The notes below the pieces were generated by a model. The model was not told where the DNA came from and did not search any database. It saw nothing but the letters and a program-made list of their open reading frames with translations. Of a stretch of 64,000 nt of DNA, positions 34,085 through 41,325 are shown one piece after another (within the stretch, counting starts at the first letter, position 1; each line of letters begins with the position of its first letter). A program made the position numbers and the translations under genes. This DNA comes from Candidatus Gastranaerophilales bacterium (GTDB lineage Bacteria; Cyanobacteriota; Vampirovibrionia; Gastranaerophilales; Gastranaerophilaceae). The DNA is taken from contig CALVEG010000003.1 of the NCBI GenBank assembly GCA_944326525.1, positions 1-64,000 on the forward strand, written 5' to 3'.

Positions 34085-37000
34085 CTATATATCAATTTGG
34101 GACAGCAAAGACAAAAATTTACCTTCATTGTATGAATTATAAATTGTCAATTTGTCTATTATTTTTTTAGCAAATTTATATTCTTCTTGTTGACGTCCAC
34201 CTTGTAAAAGATTTTCTAAAATATCTTCAATTAACTTTAAATTGTTCTTTATAAAATATTCATTTATACACTCAGTTATATTAATATATTTAGCAACATT
34301 ATCGCCTTGATCAACAAGTATATTTTTTATTTTATTAAATATTTTTTCTAAATAATTTTTTGAAAAGTTTGATGGAGAAAGAAAATTTGAAATACTTTTT
34401 AATAGTCTATAATTATTAACTGGGTCATCATAAAATGTAACTAACGCATTATTTTTTAATGTAACATTATCTATAATATGAATATTTGGCTTAAAATTAT
34501 TCTCATATAATGTATTTAATAGTGATACTTTAAGCTCAACATTATAATTATTTAGATTTTCCAAATAATATTCTGCAATAACTTTTTTATCAACATTTAG
34601 TTCTAATTCATTTATCAAAGATAACAGTTTGTTTAAGTTTTTAAGTTTACTATTATCAATATTATTATCAACAAGCAATTGGTAATAATCCATTAAATTT
34701 TTATATTTATTTAAAATAATAGAATATGTATCAGATTCACCTTGAATACGTTGTTGTAAAATAGAATTATCTAGAATTAACTTTAAATAATTTTCGTCAT
34801 TTGGTAACTCTTTAATAAAATTTTGTATTCCTACACGTATTACCTGTTGAGCAAAACTGTTTTTACTACTATCATCGATATTGAATCTTATTAACTCTAC
34901 TAAAATTTTTATTAAAAGTTCATTTGATGAAATTCTAGATAATATTGTATTCATATAAGTATACAAATTTTTTCTATGATCATCATCTAAGTCATCTAAG
35001 GTTATTAGTGATATGCCCTCTGCAAATGTATCCAAATTTAACAAATTGTTTTGATATAAAATTGACATTATATTAGATAATAATTTACCTAAATTCTTTC
35101 TAGATGTTTCAGGTAATGATTCTTTATCCCAGAGCCCTTTTAAAATATTTATTATAGAACTTGAATCTTTGTTCAAATCAATATTATTAATCAATGCAAC
35201 TATCTGATATTCTGGAATGAGGGTAAGTTTATTATATTTTTTTAGAAGTTTTGCATATTCAACACCTAAATTCCCACCATCTAAAGTCACACAATTTAAA
35301 ATATAATTTATAATAATATCATCTTCAAATTTAACATCATTATTTGACAAGATATACTCAAAAATTTCAATATAAAAGTCATTTGACAATTTAGTGGTTG
35401 CTTCCTTACCCCATAAAGATTTACAAAAATTTAGTTTAAATTCTTCTATAAAATTGTTAGTAGCATATTTTGATAAAAATGTAAAAGTATTTATATAAAT
35501 TCTATAGTCCGTTTCAAGTATATCTTTTATAGTTGTACTATTTAAATTGTCTATAATGAGTTTTGCCAATTTATATAGCTGATTTGTACTTTCGACAATA
35601 GAATTAATTATTGAAATAAGCAATTTAGAAGTATAGGCTGGATTATTTTCATTATTAAGAATAATATTAGCTTGTTTCGTAATTTCAATTTCTTTAATAC
35701 TATCAATTTCAGTAAATATTTCTCCATTTATTAATGCATTTTTTATTTCTAAATCATTATTTATATTTTCTTTTAAATGAATGTATGGCAAAAAGGAAAT
35801 ATTAGGTTTTAAATAAACTCTTATATTTTTTAAAAATGAAATTATTTCATCTATATCATTTATTTCATTCCTCAAATTATTTTCATCGACGCCATTTATT
35901 AAAATATCATCAATTATAGTTGGATTAAATAGTAAATATTCTTCAAAGTTACTCCATTTCTGTTTTATAACCATCATAATAATAAATACTGGCAAATCCA
36001 ATAACAAAAATGATTTTTCTTTATCTATATTTAGGGCTAATGCGTAATAAATAGCCAAATCATTTAAAAATCTCTTAATTTGCCTAGGTGTGTTACCTTT
36101 ATATGCATAAAACAATATACTTTTAACTTGGGAAATCTCTCTCGGGGTCAATGTTTCAGAAATGCTTAATTTATTTAATTGTTTTTCAATAAATGCATCC
36201 CTGTCTTCTTCTTTTAAAATAGGAATTCTTAAATATGTATTAAATAATTTATCAAAAAATTCTTGTTCACAGTTTATTACATCATCTTGTAAATTATATT
36301 TCTGTGCTATATAATTTTTAATAGCTTTATCATCACAAGGTATTATGTAAAAACAATTTTCTCTATCCATAAAAGTTTTTATTGTAGATAATGTTTCATA
36401 GGCTAGTTCAGGCTCACAACGATCTAAATTATCAAATACTATAACAGTTTTTTTATTTATCTTTTTAATAATATCTTTATAAATTTTTTCAAATTGTTCA
36501 GGGGAAAAGACAGGTTTACATGTATAGCTTTTTAACTTTCGTCTTAAAATAATTGTTTCGCAAAGTTTTCTAAGCTCCCCTTCAAAAATTTTAGCTAGAA
36601 TTAATGGGGCTGATACCATTGCAAAACTAGCATAGAAAAATGGGCTAATCCAATCTATAAATATGTTAAACTTAGTAAAATACAATCCTAATTTTATAAC
36701 ACAATGATTAGCAAGTAAAACTAAAAATAAAATTAACAATATTCTACAAGCTATTTTAACAAAATTTATAATACTTTTACAAATTTCATCAAATTTTAAT
36801 TTTACTTCATCTGTAATTTCTTCATCGCAATATAATATTTGTTCAAGCGATTGTTTTTTATCATTTTTATAGCCATCCTTAAATACAGAGTTTGTTTTCA
36901 TCCTTAGTTGATTATCTATATCGAATAAGATACTTCTAGATAGAGGATGTCCTATATATTTCCATACATCAATATACAAATATTCGTAATTATCATTATT

Positions 37001-37207
37001 TAATAAATGTTTCTTAACTTCATTTATTATAAAACTCTTACCACTACCCCAACTACCAAATAAGCCAATAGTAAATGCTGATTTTGACAATTCTGTTTTA
37101 TTTATACAATTAAATATGGTTTGAGCTATATTAGTATGAATTCCAAAACTATCTTCTTCTTCTTGGTTATTTGAATCAAATAGAAATAAATCTTTTTCGA
37201 CTGGCAT
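34085..37207 (-). CDS. KAP-family P-loop NTPase with membrane insert
   Basis: A 1040-aa predicted membrane-bound NTPase. Walker A GSWGSGKS is at 51-58. Two membrane helices lie between Walker A and B (about 149-175 and 186-208), the hallmark of KAP NTPases. Walker B VIVFDNLDRCEPE is at 255-267, and a helical region ends the ATPase part (NTPRQIKRFLNDLAIYYAL near 375). The remaining ~600 residues are Asn/Leu-rich helical repeats that could be a sensor. KAP NTPases occur in phage-defence islands, so an anti-phage role is likely but inferred. AAGGAT precedes the ATG. The sequence is extremely AT-rich. Confidence 0.85.
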   Translation of the reverse strand: MPVEKDLFLFDSNNQEEEDSFGIHTNIAQTIFNCINKTELSKSAFTIGLFGSWGSGKSFIINEVKKHLLNNDNYEYLYIDVWKYIGHPLSRSILFDIDNQLRMKTNSVFKDGYKNDKKQSLEQILYCDEEITDEVKLKFDEICKSIINFVKIACRILLILFLVLLANHCVIKLGLYFTKFNIFIDWISPFFYASFAMVSAPLILAKIFEGELRKLCETIILRRKLKSYTCKPVFSPEQFEKIYKDIIKKINKKTVIVFDNLDRCEPELAYETLSTIKTFMDRENCFYIIPCDDKAIKNYIAQKYNLQDDVINCEQEFFDKLFNTYLRIPILKEEDRDAFIEKQLNKLSISETLTPREISQVKSILFYAYKGNTPRQIKRFLNDLAIYYALALNIDKEKSFLLLDLPVFIIMMVIKQKWSNFEEYLLFNPTIIDDILINGVDENNLRNEINDIDEIISFLKNIRVYLKPNISFLPYIHLKENINNDLEIKNALINGEIFTEIDSIKEIEITKQANIILNNENNPAYTSKLLISIINSIVESTNQLYKLAKLIIDNLNSTTIKDILETDYRIYINTFTFLSKYATNNFIEEFKLNFCKSLWGKEATTKLSNDFYIEIFEYILSNNDVKFEDDIIINYILNCVTLDGGNLGVEYAKLLKKYNKLTLIPEYQIVALINNIDLNKDSSSIINILKGLWDKESLPETSRKNLGKLLSNIMSILYQNNLLNLDTFAEGISLITLDDLDDDHRKNLYTYMNTILSRISSNELLIKILVELIRFNIDDSSKNSFAQQVIRVGIQNFIKELPNDENYLKLILDNSILQQRIQGESDTYSIILNKYKNLMDYYQLLVDNNIDNSKLKNLNKLLSLINELELNVDKKVIAEYYLENLNNYNVELKVSLLNTLYENNFKPNIHIIDNVTLKNNALVTFYDDPVNNYRLLKSISNFLSPSNFSKNYLEKIFNKIKNILVDQGDNVAKYINITECINEYFIKNNLKLIEDILENLLQGGRQQEEYKFAKKIIDKLTIYNSYNEGKFLSLLSQIDI

Positions 37208-37333
37208 ACAAAAAATCCTTAACTATATAATACATTTATTACAAATAAATTATATCATACAAAGGTTATTCATCGAACATTTTATACCATAATGTCTATA
37301 TGAATTTTAAATAAAACTTAATATTTAAAGTAT

Positions 37334-37639
37334 CTATGCTACTTCAAGCTCATAGCCTAATTCTTGAAATATTTTTGCTATAGTTGAGAATTTTGGTTCT
37401 TTTTCACTTTTAAACAAACTGTATAAATGACTTCTTGACATTCCAACTTTTTTAGCAAAACCTGATACAGTGTCTTTTGCTTTTATGACAATTTCTAATG
37501 CACGATAAAAAGAATTAAAATCACCATCTTCCAAATAATCTTTTAAACTTGCATTTAGAAACAGTTTAATTTCTTCATCTGATTTTAAATCAGTAACTAT
37601 ATAATTTTCTAAATCTATTGTATGTTTTAATTCTTTCAT
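37334..37639 (-). CDS. HigA-like helix-turn-helix antitoxin
   Basis: A 101-aa antitoxin with an XRE-type helix-turn-helix (AKKVGMSRSHLYSLFKSE...FSTIAKIFQELGYE, about 60-95). The N-terminal part (LKSDEEIKLFLNASLKDYLEDGDFNSFYRALEIVIKAK) is the usual start of 'addiction module antidote' proteins that pair with RelE/HigB-type toxins. ATG at 37639 is chosen because GGAGAAAG lies 6 nt before it and it overlaps the toxin stop as ATGA; the ATG 15 nt upstream lacks a ribosome site. It should neutralise the toxin and repress the promoter. Confidence 0.88.
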   Translation of the reverse strand: MKELKHTIDLENYIVTDLKSDEEIKLFLNASLKDYLEDGDFNSFYRALEIVIKAKDTVSGFAKKVGMSRSHLYSLFKSEKEPKFSTIAKIFQELGYELEVA

Positions 37640-37959
37640 TGTAACTTTCTCCATTCTTGAAGTATATTTTTGGCTTTTTCTATATCTTTTTGTTGAGTAG
37701 ATTTGTCTCCGCCATTAATCAATAATACAATTACATTATCTATTTCTGTATAATAAATTCTATAGCCTGCTCCAAACTTAAATCGTAATTCGGAGATTTC
37801 ATTATCTATTTTTTTATGGTCACCAAAATTGTTTTCTAAAAGTCTTATTAATCTGCTTTGTATTCGGGCTTTTGTTGTTTTGTCAAGTGAATCTAGCCAT
37901 TCTATGAATGGTACTTTTTCATTTTCAAGTGCTGCAATTTTGACAATTCTTTGTTCCAT
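37636..37959 (-). CDS. RelE/HigB-type toxin (phage Gp49-like)
   Basis: A 107-aa putative mRNA interferase of the RelE superfamily, 'addiction module killer' type. Family pattern: FIEWLDSLDKTTKARIQSRLIRL...GDHKKI...ISELRFKFGAGYRIYY, then VLLINGGDKSTQQKDIEKA. The start at ATG 37959 gives the family length and lies 6 nt after a -10 hexamer; an upstream TTG would place part of the promoter in the reading frame. Toxin precedes antitoxin, as in higBA operons. It probably stabilises the island. Confidence 0.88.
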   Translation of the reverse strand: MEQRIVKIAALENEKVPFIEWLDSLDKTTKARIQSRLIRLLENNFGDHKKIDNEISELRFKFGAGYRIYYTEIDNVIVLLINGGDKSTQQKDIEKAKNILQEWRKLQ

Positions 37960-37965
37960 ATTTAT

Positions 37966-37994
37966 AGTGTACTCTATAGCAGACAATTTGTCAA
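37966..37994 (-). promoter_or_regulatory. Leaderless-type promoter of the toxin-antitoxin operon
   Basis: Minus strand: consensus -35 TTGACA (37989-37994), 17 nt, -10 TACACT (37966-37971), then 6 nt to the toxin ATG. There is no ribosome site. Confidence 0.7.
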
Positions 37995-38016
37995 TATACT
38001 TACTACCTATTGTATC

Positions 38017-38077
38017 AACCCAAAACGACCGTTAACCGTTGGTAAATCTATAAACCGAAAAGGGTCGTGTTTTGGTT
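38017..38077. repeat. Imperfect inverted repeat upstream of the serine recombinase
   Basis: AACCCAAAACGACC (38017-38030) is the near reverse complement of GGGTCGTGTTTTGGTT (38062-38077), with 31 nt between. It lies 60 bp before the serine recombinase gene and 23 bp behind the toxin promoter. It could be a recombination site, an operator, or a terminator without a T run. Confidence 0.5.
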
Positions 38078-38136
38078 AATAGATGTGTAAAATAAAAGTA
38101 GGAATAATGCGTTTTTAGTTTACAGGAGGCATTTTT

Positions 38137-38730
38137 ATGACAAATTATGCATATTTAAGAGTTAGTACAGTTCTGCAAGATACAGAAAAGAACAAACTTG
38201 AAATACTTAAGTTTGCAAATTCTCAAAAACTAGGAAATGTTGAATTTATTGAGGAACACATAACAAGTAAAAAACATTACAAACAAAGGCTTATAGGTCA
38301 ACTGCTTGAAAATATTAAACAGGGAGATGTGTTAATTGTTCCTGAACTTTCAAGGCTTGCACGTTCTGTTTCTCAAATATTTGAAATTATTGATATGTCT
38401 CAACAGAAAGGTTTTACGCTCTACTCTTTGAAAGAAAATTTTTGTACATCCGACAAAACTATAACTTCTATAGTAACTTCAACGGTTTTCGCACTTGTTG
38501 CTCAAATCGAAAGAGAATTAATAAGCCTTAGAACAAAAGAGGCTTTACATGCAAAACAATTAAACGGCTTAAAACTTGGTCGTCCGCAAGGCAAAGGTAA
38601 ATCTAAACTTGATGAGCATAAAGACACTATTATTAAATTACTTGACTGTGGTGTGCCCAAAACTGTTATCGCTAAACAGTTCAAGACTTCTACTGTTAAT
38701 CTGTATAAATTTCTAAATAATGTTGCATAG
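38137..38730 (+). CDS. Serine recombinase (resolvase/invertase family)
   Basis: A 197-aa small serine recombinase. The catalytic Ser is S10 in YAYLRVST. The active-site block is PELSRLARS, followed by FTLYSLKENF and QIERELISLRTKEAL of the long dimer helix, then GLKLGRPQGKGKSK and a C-terminal helix-turn-helix (VPKTVIAKQFKTSTVNLYKFLN). It would perform resolution or inversion between short sites. AGGAGG precedes the ATG. It is the only + gene between int and the right end, and it faces the reverse transcriptase gene. Confidence 0.9.
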   Translation: MTNYAYLRVSTVLQDTEKNKLEILKFANSQKLGNVEFIEEHITSKKHYKQRLIGQLLENIKQGDVLIVPELSRLARSVSQIFEIIDMSQQKGFTLYSLKENFCTSDKTITSIVTSTVFALVAQIERELISLRTKEALHAKQLNGLKLGRPQGKGKSKLDEHKDTIIKLLDCGVPKTVIAKQFKTSTVNLYKFLNNVA

Positions 38731-38851
38731 CCTTGTTATTACTGACGTTGCTACTCGAAAAAATTAATTTTTTAGCCGATTTTTACTTATAGAATACTTG
38801 TTTTATTTATCCGTATTATATCTGTATTTTCTTTATAGCCCCCAAAGTACA

Positions 38852-38880
38852 AGAAAAACGGCACGTTTCTTGTGCCGTAA
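38852..38880 (-). terminator. Terminator of the reverse transcriptase gene
   Basis: ACGGCAC (38858-38864) pairs GTGCCGT (38872-38878) around a 7-nt loop; on the minus strand five T residues follow. It is 26 nt past the RT stop. Confidence 0.8.
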
Positions 38881-38905
38881 AAACAGGCTAATTGATCAAG
38901 ATAAG

Positions 38906-39712
38906 CTAAGTTCTTCTTTCAATCTGTCGTGCATAATTTAATTTACCTTGCAAAACTAATTTTTCTTGTTCTGATAGTATCGGTTTTGCCTTCAAGTAAT
39001 TTATTGAACGCCGTAGTTTATAATCAACACTCAATCTGCCTTTAGAATTTATGTGAATATTCATAATACGTTTTCTTTTTCCGTAAATCCTAATTTTACG
39101 ATAGTTTAGTTTTAATCCTGCTTTTAGTAATTCTTTTTGTACTGTTGAAATTACAGTTACTGGATTTTGTATATTACCTGAAATCACCATGTCATCTGCG
39201 TAAAGTGTCATATTATATCCTAAATCTTGACAGTAATTATAAATCTTATCAAATACAGATTTACAAGCCCAAAAACTCACGATATTACTTGTTGGCACGC
39301 CAAGAGGCAGAGTATCTTTATACGTTATCAGCTTAAGTATTATTTCTGCTGTGTTTTTATTTAACTGGCAATCATCTGTTAAAAATTTAAACACCCGTTC
39401 TTTACTTACACTTCCATAAAAATTTTTTACGTCCAAAACAACTGCATTACGAGAGTTTTTATGAACATTTATCAGATCTATAATCCTACATTTTTTATAT
39501 CCTGTATATAAATAATCCGGTCTTGGTAAATATAGTTGAAAAACTTTATTAATCATTTTTTGAACAGTTTTAAGTTCTTCATCAGGTTTGTGAAATACTC
39601 GTTTTTTGCCTTGAGTTTTTTGTATAGCCGATTTGTAATGTATTGCAATATTTTCTGTTAAATTTTCAAACATTATTGCAATACCTTGCAGTTTATATTG
39701 AAAAATTTGCAT
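38906..39712 (-). CDS. Retron-like reverse transcriptase
   Basis: A 268-aa reverse transcriptase. Motif A Asp D94 lies in VVLDVKNFYGSV, the LPLGVPTSN block (RT4) at 135-143, and the catalytic YADD at 171-174 in LYADDMVISG; the thumb region reads GLKLNYRKIRIYGKRKRIMNIHINSKG. The layout, including a thumb aligned to the retron R-Q-x-V-T-G-L-x-V-N block, is retron-like, but the diagnostic VTG is IMN (216-218). The start is chosen for the AAAGGA 8 nt upstream; the frame stays open further upstream through a structured region that is more likely RNA. The partner would be the non-coding RNA at 39729-39869. Defence is the usual retron role; no effector is identified. Confidence 0.85.
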   Translation of the reverse strand: MQIFQYKLQGIAIMFENLTENIAIHYKSAIQKTQGKKRVFHKPDEELKTVQKMINKVFQLYLPRPDYLYTGYKKCRIIDLINVHKNSRNAVVLDVKNFYGSVSKERVFKFLTDDCQLNKNTAEIILKLITYKDTLPLGVPTSNIVSFWACKSVFDKIYNYCQDLGYNMTLYADDMVISGNIQNPVTVISTVQKELLKAGLKLNYRKIRIYGKRKRIMNIHINSKGRLSVDYKLRRSINYLKAKPILSEQEKLVLQGKLNYARQIERRT

Positions 39713-39728
39713 ATTAAAAATCCTTTCT

Positions 39729-39869
39729 GTTTTTATTTTTCTTTTCGTAATGTTTCCAAGAGCAAGGGGCTTTAACGGGTATATCAGTCTTGGTACAATA
39801 ACGACTGTGCAGGAGTACCCTAGCCCCTGTCTTGCATTGGTGTGTAAGCACCAATCCAAAAGTAAAAAC
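39729..39869 (-). ncRNA. Candidate retron-type msr-msd RNA upstream of the RT
   Basis: Minus strand, 5' to 3': an outer arm GTTTTTA (39863-39869) with CTTTT (39858-39862); two G residues; a 7-bp hairpin with 6-nt loop (39836-39855); then without a gap a 74-nt bulged hairpin (39762-39835) of four 5-bp helices (GCAAG, GGGCT, GGGTA and CAGTC type). The second outer arm AAAAG (39741-39745) and TAAAAAC (39729-39735) pairs the first with a 5-nt bulge, giving a 12-bp enclosing stem. Outer a1/a2-like stem, short hairpin, long hairpin, then RT is the retron plan. It is GC-rich against a very AT-rich background. Confidence 0.6.
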
Positions 39870-39999
39870 AACCTTTTAACATTAATTGCACTGTATACTG
39901 CATACGGTATACATACACATGTTACATTTTTTTATTTACTTTTTTTGATTACAGTTTAATGCCTGTAATAGTACCATTTTCCCTTGCATTTTAGTTAGT

Positions 40000-40200
40000 T
40001 TATTCTTTTTGTTGTTCTGTGTTTTGCTCTGCAGGTATTTCTTTTACGCAATTATTTTTAGCATATTCTCCAAAAATTTCTGCAATGTAACACCTAGCCT
40101 TAAGCTGTGGCATTAATTCCATTTCATTGATTTCATCAACAAGTTTGTGCAGTTGTTTAACCTTTTGTTTAAGCTGAATAAATTTTGCTTTTGTTTCCAT
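40000..40200 (-). CDS. Small helical protein of unknown function
   Basis: A 66-aa, highly charged protein (FIQLKQKVKQLHKLVDEINEM...), probably a coiled coil with a polar C-terminus. AAAGGAAAA before the ATG supports translation. It lies about 130 bp before the candidate RT-associated RNA on the same strand. Its leader contains one of two copies of a 52-nt repeat. The function is unknown; an accessory or effector role with the RT is only a positional idea. Confidence 0.5.
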   Translation of the reverse strand: METKAKFIQLKQKVKQLHKLVDEINEMELMPQLKARCYIAEIFGEYAKNNCVKEIPAEQNTEQQKE

Positions 40201-40289
40201 TTTGATTTTCCTTTATTGTACGTATTACTACACTGTATCTCATCCCGTACTAGAGTTGATACTCAATTCTTTAGTTTTTAAATATTTTT

Positions 40290-40341
40290 TGCATTCCAAC
40301 TAAACCACTACTTACACTATAGTTGTGGTTACTGTATTTGA
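40290..40341 (-). repeat. 52-nt leader repeat, copy 1
   Basis: 41 of 52 positions match copy 2 at 40706-40757 with no gap. A hairpin AACCAC (40303-40308) / GTGGTT (40325-40330) is retained. It lies in the leader of the 66-aa gene. Confidence 0.65.
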
Positions 40342-40403
40342 CAGATGTAAAATTCTTAGCCTAAGCGTTATCTGTCATGCATATATTATTTAATTTTACA
40401 GTT

Positions 40404-40658
40404 TTATATTTCATTCATATCCATTATTTCCAGTTCTACTTCCTTTGGCTCATAAAACGAATATGTTGTATATGAGTAAGGGGCTTTGGGTGCAAGCCGA
40501 GATTGTAGCCGCTTTGCATTCTCAGGTGTTAAAAAGAATAATTCTTCATCTGATTCCGTATGTACTATAGCGGCAATTGCTATTTTTCCATTGTCAACAA
40601 ACTTGACAGGGACATTATGGATACGAATACTATCACACAAAAATTTTTTTCTACTCAT
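40404..40658 (-). CDS. Small protein of unknown function
   Basis: An 84-aa protein (MSRKKFLCDSIRIHNVPVKFVDNGKIAIAAIVHTESDEELFFLTPENAKRL... in outline) of mixed strand and helix with an acidic C-terminus, and no motif I recognise. AAAGGAGAAG before the ATG is a strong ribosome site. It lies between two leader repeats: copy 2 precedes it, copy 1 follows it. Confidence 0.55.
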   Translation of the reverse strand: MSRKKFLCDSIRIHNVPVKFVDNGKIAIAAIVHTESDEELFFLTPENAKRLQSRLAPKAPYSYTTYSFYEPKEVELEIMDMNEI

Positions 40659-40705
40659 TTTTACTTCTCCTTTCTTGAGTTTGATTTAGTTGTGCACCTT
40701 TTCGT

Positions 40706-40757
40706 GCATTACAACTGAACCACAACCTGCACGATAATTGTGATTACCTGATTTGAA
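40706..40757 (-). repeat. 52-nt leader repeat, copy 2
   Basis: Gapless match to copy 1 (41 of 52). On the minus strand AATCACAA pairs TTGTGGTT (8 bp with one G-T), so the hairpin is kept despite base changes. It lies 50-100 nt before the 84-aa gene. Confidence 0.65.
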
Positions 40758-40832
40758 CCGATTTTAAAGTTTCAATGTCAGAGTTTGACAGAAATCAGTT
40801 CGAACAATTATTATTTAATTGTTCAAAAAATT

Positions 40833-41084
40833 TTAATTAGCTTTGATGTACACCTCCTCAGAATTCCAGTTAGGATTTTGTTCTCGCAGCCATGCGAAAA
40901 ATAAATCTTCATCTAGTAAAATTCTACGTCCGATTTTGACTACAACTTTATCAAAACCGTTAATGTCTTTGCAGAATACTAATTGTCTTAATTTCCCTAA
41001 AGTTATAAATTTATACTTTTTAGGGAAGTCAACTAGTAAAATCAGTTGAGGCATTTTTTTATGTTCGTATGTATTGTTTGTCAT
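40833..41084 (-). CDS. Excisionase-like small DNA-binding protein
   Basis: An 83-aa protein whose C-terminal half (LGKLRQLVFCKDINGFDKVVVKIGRRILLDEDLFFAWLREQN) follows the AlpA/excisionase winged helix-turn-helix pattern, in which K-[IV]-G-R-R-x-L-[IL]-x-E/D-x-x-F-x-x-W-L is typical. Proteins of this type direct the integrase to excision or act as small regulators. GGAGAATAT before the ATG is a good ribosome site. It lies between the 404-aa gene and the two repeat-led small genes on the same strand. Confidence 0.65.
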   Translation of the reverse strand: MTNNTYEHKKMPQLILLVDFPKKYKFITLGKLRQLVFCKDINGFDKVVVKIGRRILLDEDLFFAWLREQNPNWNSEEVYIKAN

Positions 41085-41157
41085 TTCGTATATTCTCCTT
41101 TTGTTCTTGTCATAGTTTTACATATAAAAATGATATAGTCAAATTAAGCCAAAATAA

Positions 41158-41220
41158 CAAAAAATAATAATTGCTTTTTTCCTTAAGGCTAAATCAGAAA
41201 AAAAGTAATTATTATTTTTT
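41158..41220. repeat. Long AT-rich inverted repeat
   Basis: Arms 41158-41180 and 41198-41220 (AATAATAATTGCTTTTTT type against AAAAAAAGTAATTATTATT) form about 18 pairs with one wobble around a 17-nt centre. It could end transcription of the 404-aa gene on the minus strand or be a binding/replication site. Confidence 0.5.
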
Positions 41221-41325
41221 AAAATTTTAGTATTCTTATCAGAAATAAAGCCAATAATAAAGCATTTCTAGAAAAACATAAGCTGACTTATAAAAATATT
41301 TATTTCTGAATTATTCCATGTATTT

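Noticed and set aside
37640-37654. Antitoxin start 15 nt upstream
   Set aside because: The GGAG ribosome site lies between the two ATGs and serves the downstream one, which also forms the ATGA overlap.
39729-39869. Diversity-generating retroelement template repeat
   Set aside because: No variable repeat, no target gene and no accessory protein is seen; the region is a hairpin array, not a near-copy of coding sequence.
39713-39871. N-terminal extension of the reverse transcriptase (53 more codons from a TTG)
   Set aside because: No ribosome site, while AAAGGA precedes the ATG at 39712. The stretch is GC-rich and folds into two strong hairpins, so it is better read as RNA.
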